A stretch of DNA of 8,134 nt, taken from contig CAMNBW010000057.1 of NCBI GenBank assembly GCA_946533525.1, forward strand, positions 1 to 8,134. Direction: 5' to 3'. Positions 6,436 to 8,134 of this stretch are shown piece after piece. The position numbers and the translations under genes were made by a program. Positions within the stretch are counted from its first letter, which is position 1. The number at the start of each line of letters is the position of its first letter. Below the pieces are notes generated by a model. That model saw only the letters and a list, made by a program, of their open reading frames with translations. It was not told where the DNA came from and searched no databases. Source of the stretch: an uncultured Lachnospiraceae bacterium. Its GTDB lineage: Bacteria > Bacillota > Clostridia > Lachnospirales > Lachnospiraceae.

Positions 6436-7215
6436 ATGAAACAGGTTGTTTTTACTATTCTGGGAGTGGTTTTTCTGATACTGGGGCTCATAGGCCTTGT
6501 CCTGCCGGTCATTCCACAGGTACCCTTCCTGGTTTTAAGCGCGGTCTTCTTTTCCATAGCTTCAAAAAGATTTAAGAACAGGCTGATCTCAAGCAGGCTG
6601 TATAAAGAGCATCTGGAAAAACACGTTGTAAAACATAAAATTATTTCCAATTTTTTTAAAAGTGAAGGAGGAGAAAGAAACAGTATGTCCGACGCAAAGA
6701 AACTGCTTATCGTGATCGATATGCAAAATGACTTTATAGACGGGGCGCTTGGAACAAAGGAAGCGGAAGCAATAGTGGAGGCCGTAAGGAAAAAGATAAG
6801 CTCCTACCCGGCCGAAAATGTTTACGCGACAATGGATACCCACGGGGAAGACTACCTCGATACCCAGGAGGGGAAGAATCTTCCGGTAAAGCACTGCATT
6901 AAGGGAACCGAGGGTTGGAACATAAGGAAGGAAATTGCGGAGCTTTTAGACAGTGACAGGATATACGAAAAGCCCTGTTTCGGCGGATATGAACTGGCAC
7001 AGGTTCTTAAGGCCAGGTCTGAAAAAGAAACTATCGAGCTGGAGCTTATAGGGCTGTGTACGGATATTTGCGTAGTGAGCAATGCGCTTTTATTTAAGGC
7101 CCTGATGCCCGAAGTGAGGATCTCGGTGGATCCGCTGTGCTGCGCCGGAGTAACTCCGAAGCGTCATGAGGCGGCGCTTCAGACAATGGAGGCCTGTCAG
7201 ATAGCCATTGAATAA
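6436..7215 (+). CDS. Fused frame: short DUF454/YbaN-like membrane segment plus cysteine hydrolase
   Basis: The open frame is 259 codons with no internal stop. Residues 1-74 resemble the N-terminal half of DUF454 (YbaN) membrane proteins: a hydrophobic helix at about 4-24, the LPVIPQVPF motif at 23-31, a second hydrophobic helix to about 42, then KRFKNRLISSRLYKEHLEKHVVKHK. Usual DUF454 proteins are about 115-130 aa and have further hydrophobic segments, which are missing here. A linker (75-83) follows, then a complete hydrolase domain from Met84. The positive residues after helix 2 suggest that the hydrolase would face the cytoplasm. The upstream ribosome binding site is modest (AGGA at 6422-6425), and an 8-codon frame ends directly before the ATG (TAAATG). 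Whether the full-length fusion is made, or whether this is two genes joined by loss of one T in the T7 run at 6651-6657, cannot be settled from the sequence. Confidence 0.55.
   Translation: MKQVVFTILGVVFLILGLIGLVLPVIPQVPFLVLSAVFFSIASKRFKNRLISSRLYKEHLEKHVVKHKIISNFFKSEGGERNSMSDAKKLLIVIDMQNDFIDGALGTKEAEAIVEAVRKKISSYPAENVYATMDTHGEDYLDTQEGKNLPVKHCIKGTEGWNIRKEIAELLDSDRIYEKPCFGGYELAQVLKARSEKETIELELIGLCTDICVVSNALLFKALMPEVRISVDPLCCAGVTPKRHEAALQTMEACQIAIE
6665..6673 (+). promoter_or_regulatory. Internal strong ribosome binding site inside the fused frame
   Basis: AAGGAGGAG lies 11-13 bases before the ATG at 6685, in frame with the upstream membrane segment. It is one of the two strongest Shine-Dalgarno matches in the window and sits exactly where the hydrolase domain begins. 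This decides in favour of 6685 as a real, probably major, start for the hydrolase. Confidence 0.75.
6685..7215 (+). CDS. Nicotinamidase/isochorismatase-family cysteine hydrolase (internal start)
   Basis: 176 aa, a normal length for a stand-alone cytosolic member. The family hydrolyses amides or related bonds (nicotinamide to nicotinate, isochorismate and others). The catalytic triad is visible as D12 in IDMQNDF, K96 in EKPCFGGY and C129 in GLCTDICV. MDTH (50-53), E62 and H70 in PVKHCIKGTEGW are spaced like the metal ligands Asp-His-Glu-His that I recall for the pneumococcal nicotinamidase, which favours a nicotinamidase-like enzyme over isochorismatase. A role in NAD salvage is therefore plausible but unproven. 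The same reading frame continues upstream into a membrane segment. This start is preferred because of the AAGGAGGAG site before it and because the domain is complete from here. The gene ends the plus-strand cluster, and no plus-strand T-run terminator is visible after it. Confidence 0.85.
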   Translation: MSDAKKLLIVIDMQNDFIDGALGTKEAEAIVEAVRKKISSYPAENVYATMDTHGEDYLDTQEGKNLPVKHCIKGTEGWNIRKEIAELLDSDRIYEKPCFGGYELAQVLKARSEKETIELELIGLCTDICVVSNALLFKALMPEVRISVDPLCCAGVTPKRHEAALQTMEACQIAIE

Positions 7216-7218
7216 AGA

Positions 7219-7229
7219 GGGCGTCGCCC
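7219..7229 (-). terminator. Weak hairpin, possible terminator of the minus-strand gene
   Basis: Between the converging genes, GGGC and GCCC form a 4-bp stem with a 3-base loop (an 11-base near-palindrome). Read on the minus strand it is followed by TCTTTATT, a short T-rich stretch, about 33 bases after the minus-strand stop codon. The stem is short, so this is tentative. In the plus direction no T-run follows. Confidence 0.25.
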
Positions 7230-7261
7230 GCAGGAAATGTGAGTTTTCATTGAGTTGGTGA

Positions 7262-8134
7262 CTATTTAGTTACGTGAATATTTATCTCGTACGAAACTCC
7301 CGAGGGGGCGGAGACCTTTATTACCGTATCTCCAGGGGAGAGAGGGGTAATGACGCAGTCGTTTCTTACGGTACAGATATTCTCGTCCTCTACCTCGATC
7401 TCTATTCCGTAGTCGACTATTGCCTCGCTGTTCATCTCGATCAGGGTAGAGTTTGACACTACGGCGTCGGGCCTTATGGCTACGGCATATGGCCGGGTCA
7501 TGGAAATATTATATTCCGTTTTGGGAGAAAAGAGCTCTGTGATCTCCGGCTTGTCCGACGGCTCCTCCGGCAGAACGCAAAGGCAGATCTGACGGCTGAA
7601 GCCATGGTAGGAGATGGTCACAGGGGTCATTCCCGGGGCTTTGGCCTTTATCATATTTCTGCTTACGGTGACGATCTCCGGGTCGTAGTCGCTGAAGGCG
7701 ATCTCGGAGGAATTGACGATACTCTTTGTGTAATTGTTGTTCAGCCGGTAATAGGTAATATAGAAGTTGTTGCCGGGGACGGTCTGCTGATATATGGATT
7801 TGTCCGTATTGATTCCGGTGGTCCATAAGGCGGAGGCTGCTTCAGGCCTGTTTATGGGAAGCTTGAGGTTTTCCATATCCTCTTCGCCTTCAGGCTTTTG
7901 GGCAACGGTCTCTATGGTCAGGGGTGCGATACGGGTAGACCAGACGCCCCACTCGTTGGAACCGGAGCCGCTGTAGGCGTAGCCGATGACGATATTGTCC
8001 TCTTTTTTGATATGTCCGTCCTTATCGCTCATAATACCGGCGTTGTGGCAGCCGCAGACCACATTCGTTTTGAGCTCGGCAATCCTGTCAAAGTGGATAC
8101 CGTCCGCGGACTCATAATATAAAAGGCAGCTGTC
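7262..8134 (-). CDS. C-terminal part of a large, probably exported protein: propeller end plus two Ig-like domains
   Basis: 290 codons are open from the right window edge to the stop TAG (7264-7262), and the true start lies outside. A GTG at 8062 is only an in-frame valine inside a domain, because coding continues upstream (LLYYESADGIHFDRIAELKTN). Visible residues 1 to about 76 (YESADGIHFDR, NAGIMSDKDGHI, WGVWSTRIAPLTIE) look like the last strands of a five-bladed beta-propeller of the kind found in GH43/GH32-type glycosidase-like proteins. After a linker, residues about 115-188 (DPEIVTVSRNMIKAKAPGMT, VTISYHG) and about 195-289 (DENICTVRNDCVITPLSPGDTVIKVSAPSG) resemble bacterial Ig-like group 2 (Big_2) domains. 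Such modules usually occur in secreted or surface proteins, but no signal peptide or anchor can be seen in this part, and the C-terminus has no sorting motif. It is transcribed against the plus-strand cluster. The family assignment is by pattern only. Confidence 0.7.
   Translation of the reverse strand, partial: DSCLLYYESADGIHFDRIAELKTNVVCGCHNAGIMSDKDGHIKKEDNIVIGYAYSGSGSNEWGVWSTRIAPLTIETVAQKPEGEEDMENLKLPINRPEAASALWTTGINTDKSIYQQTVPGNNFYITYYRLNNNYTKSIVNSSEIAFSDYDPEIVTVSRNMIKAKAPGMTPVTISYHGFSRQICLCVLPEEPSDKPEITELFSPKTEYNISMTRPYAVAIRPDAVVSNSTLIEMNSEAIVDYGIEIEVEDENICTVRNDCVITPLSPGDTVIKVSAPSGVSYEINIHVTK

Noticed and set aside
8060..8062. GTG as the start of the minus-strand gene
   Set aside because: The same frame is open and protein-like for 24 more codons to the window edge (including YYESADGIHFDR), so the GTG is an internal valine codon.

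Overview
The window looks like a chromosomal segment of a low-to-mid GC Clostridia, most likely Lachnospiraceae or a close relative. The evidence is the plus-strand order rpsR - gdpP - rplI - dnaB, a conserved Firmicutes replication/translation neighbourhood, together with strong AGGAGG-type ribosome binding sites and heavy use of ATA (Ile) and AGG (Arg) codons. The taxon is inferred from gene order and protein style, not from a search.

Layout: the 3' end of rpsR (ribosomal protein S18) enters at the left edge and ends at a strong hairpin (207-236). A ChbG/YdjC-family deacetylase gene follows (248-1018). Next come gdpP (membrane-bound c-di-AMP phosphodiesterase, 1038-3068), rplI (ribosomal protein L9, 3133-3579), dnaB (replicative helicase, 3641-5128, with an acidic C-terminal tail) and a dGTPase-like HD-domain triphosphohydrolase (5128-6375) whose ATG overlaps the dnaB stop. 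After a 60-base gap there is an open frame (6436-7215). It joins a short DUF454/YbaN-like two-helix membrane segment in frame to a nicotinamidase/isochorismatase-family cysteine hydrolase, and a strong internal ribosome binding site and ATG at 6685 could make the hydrolase alone. All of these run on the plus strand with small gaps and probably form one or two transcription units.

The right end (7262-8134) holds the C-terminal 290 codons of a minus-strand gene that starts outside the window. It is probably a large exported protein with a glycosidase-like beta-propeller end followed by two bacterial Ig-like (Big_2-type) domains. It converges on the plus-strand cluster.

The core genes are ordinary and look intact, and I do not see a clear new multi-gene system. 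The points most worth a second look are the DUF454-hydrolase fusion, which sits one T away from being two separate genes at a T7 tract; the translational coupling of dnaB to a dNTP triphosphohydrolase; the acidic tail on DnaB; and the deacetylase gene placed between rpsR and gdpP with no visible Shine-Dalgarno sequence. No tRNA, rRNA, CRISPR array, insertion sequence or phage gene was seen.
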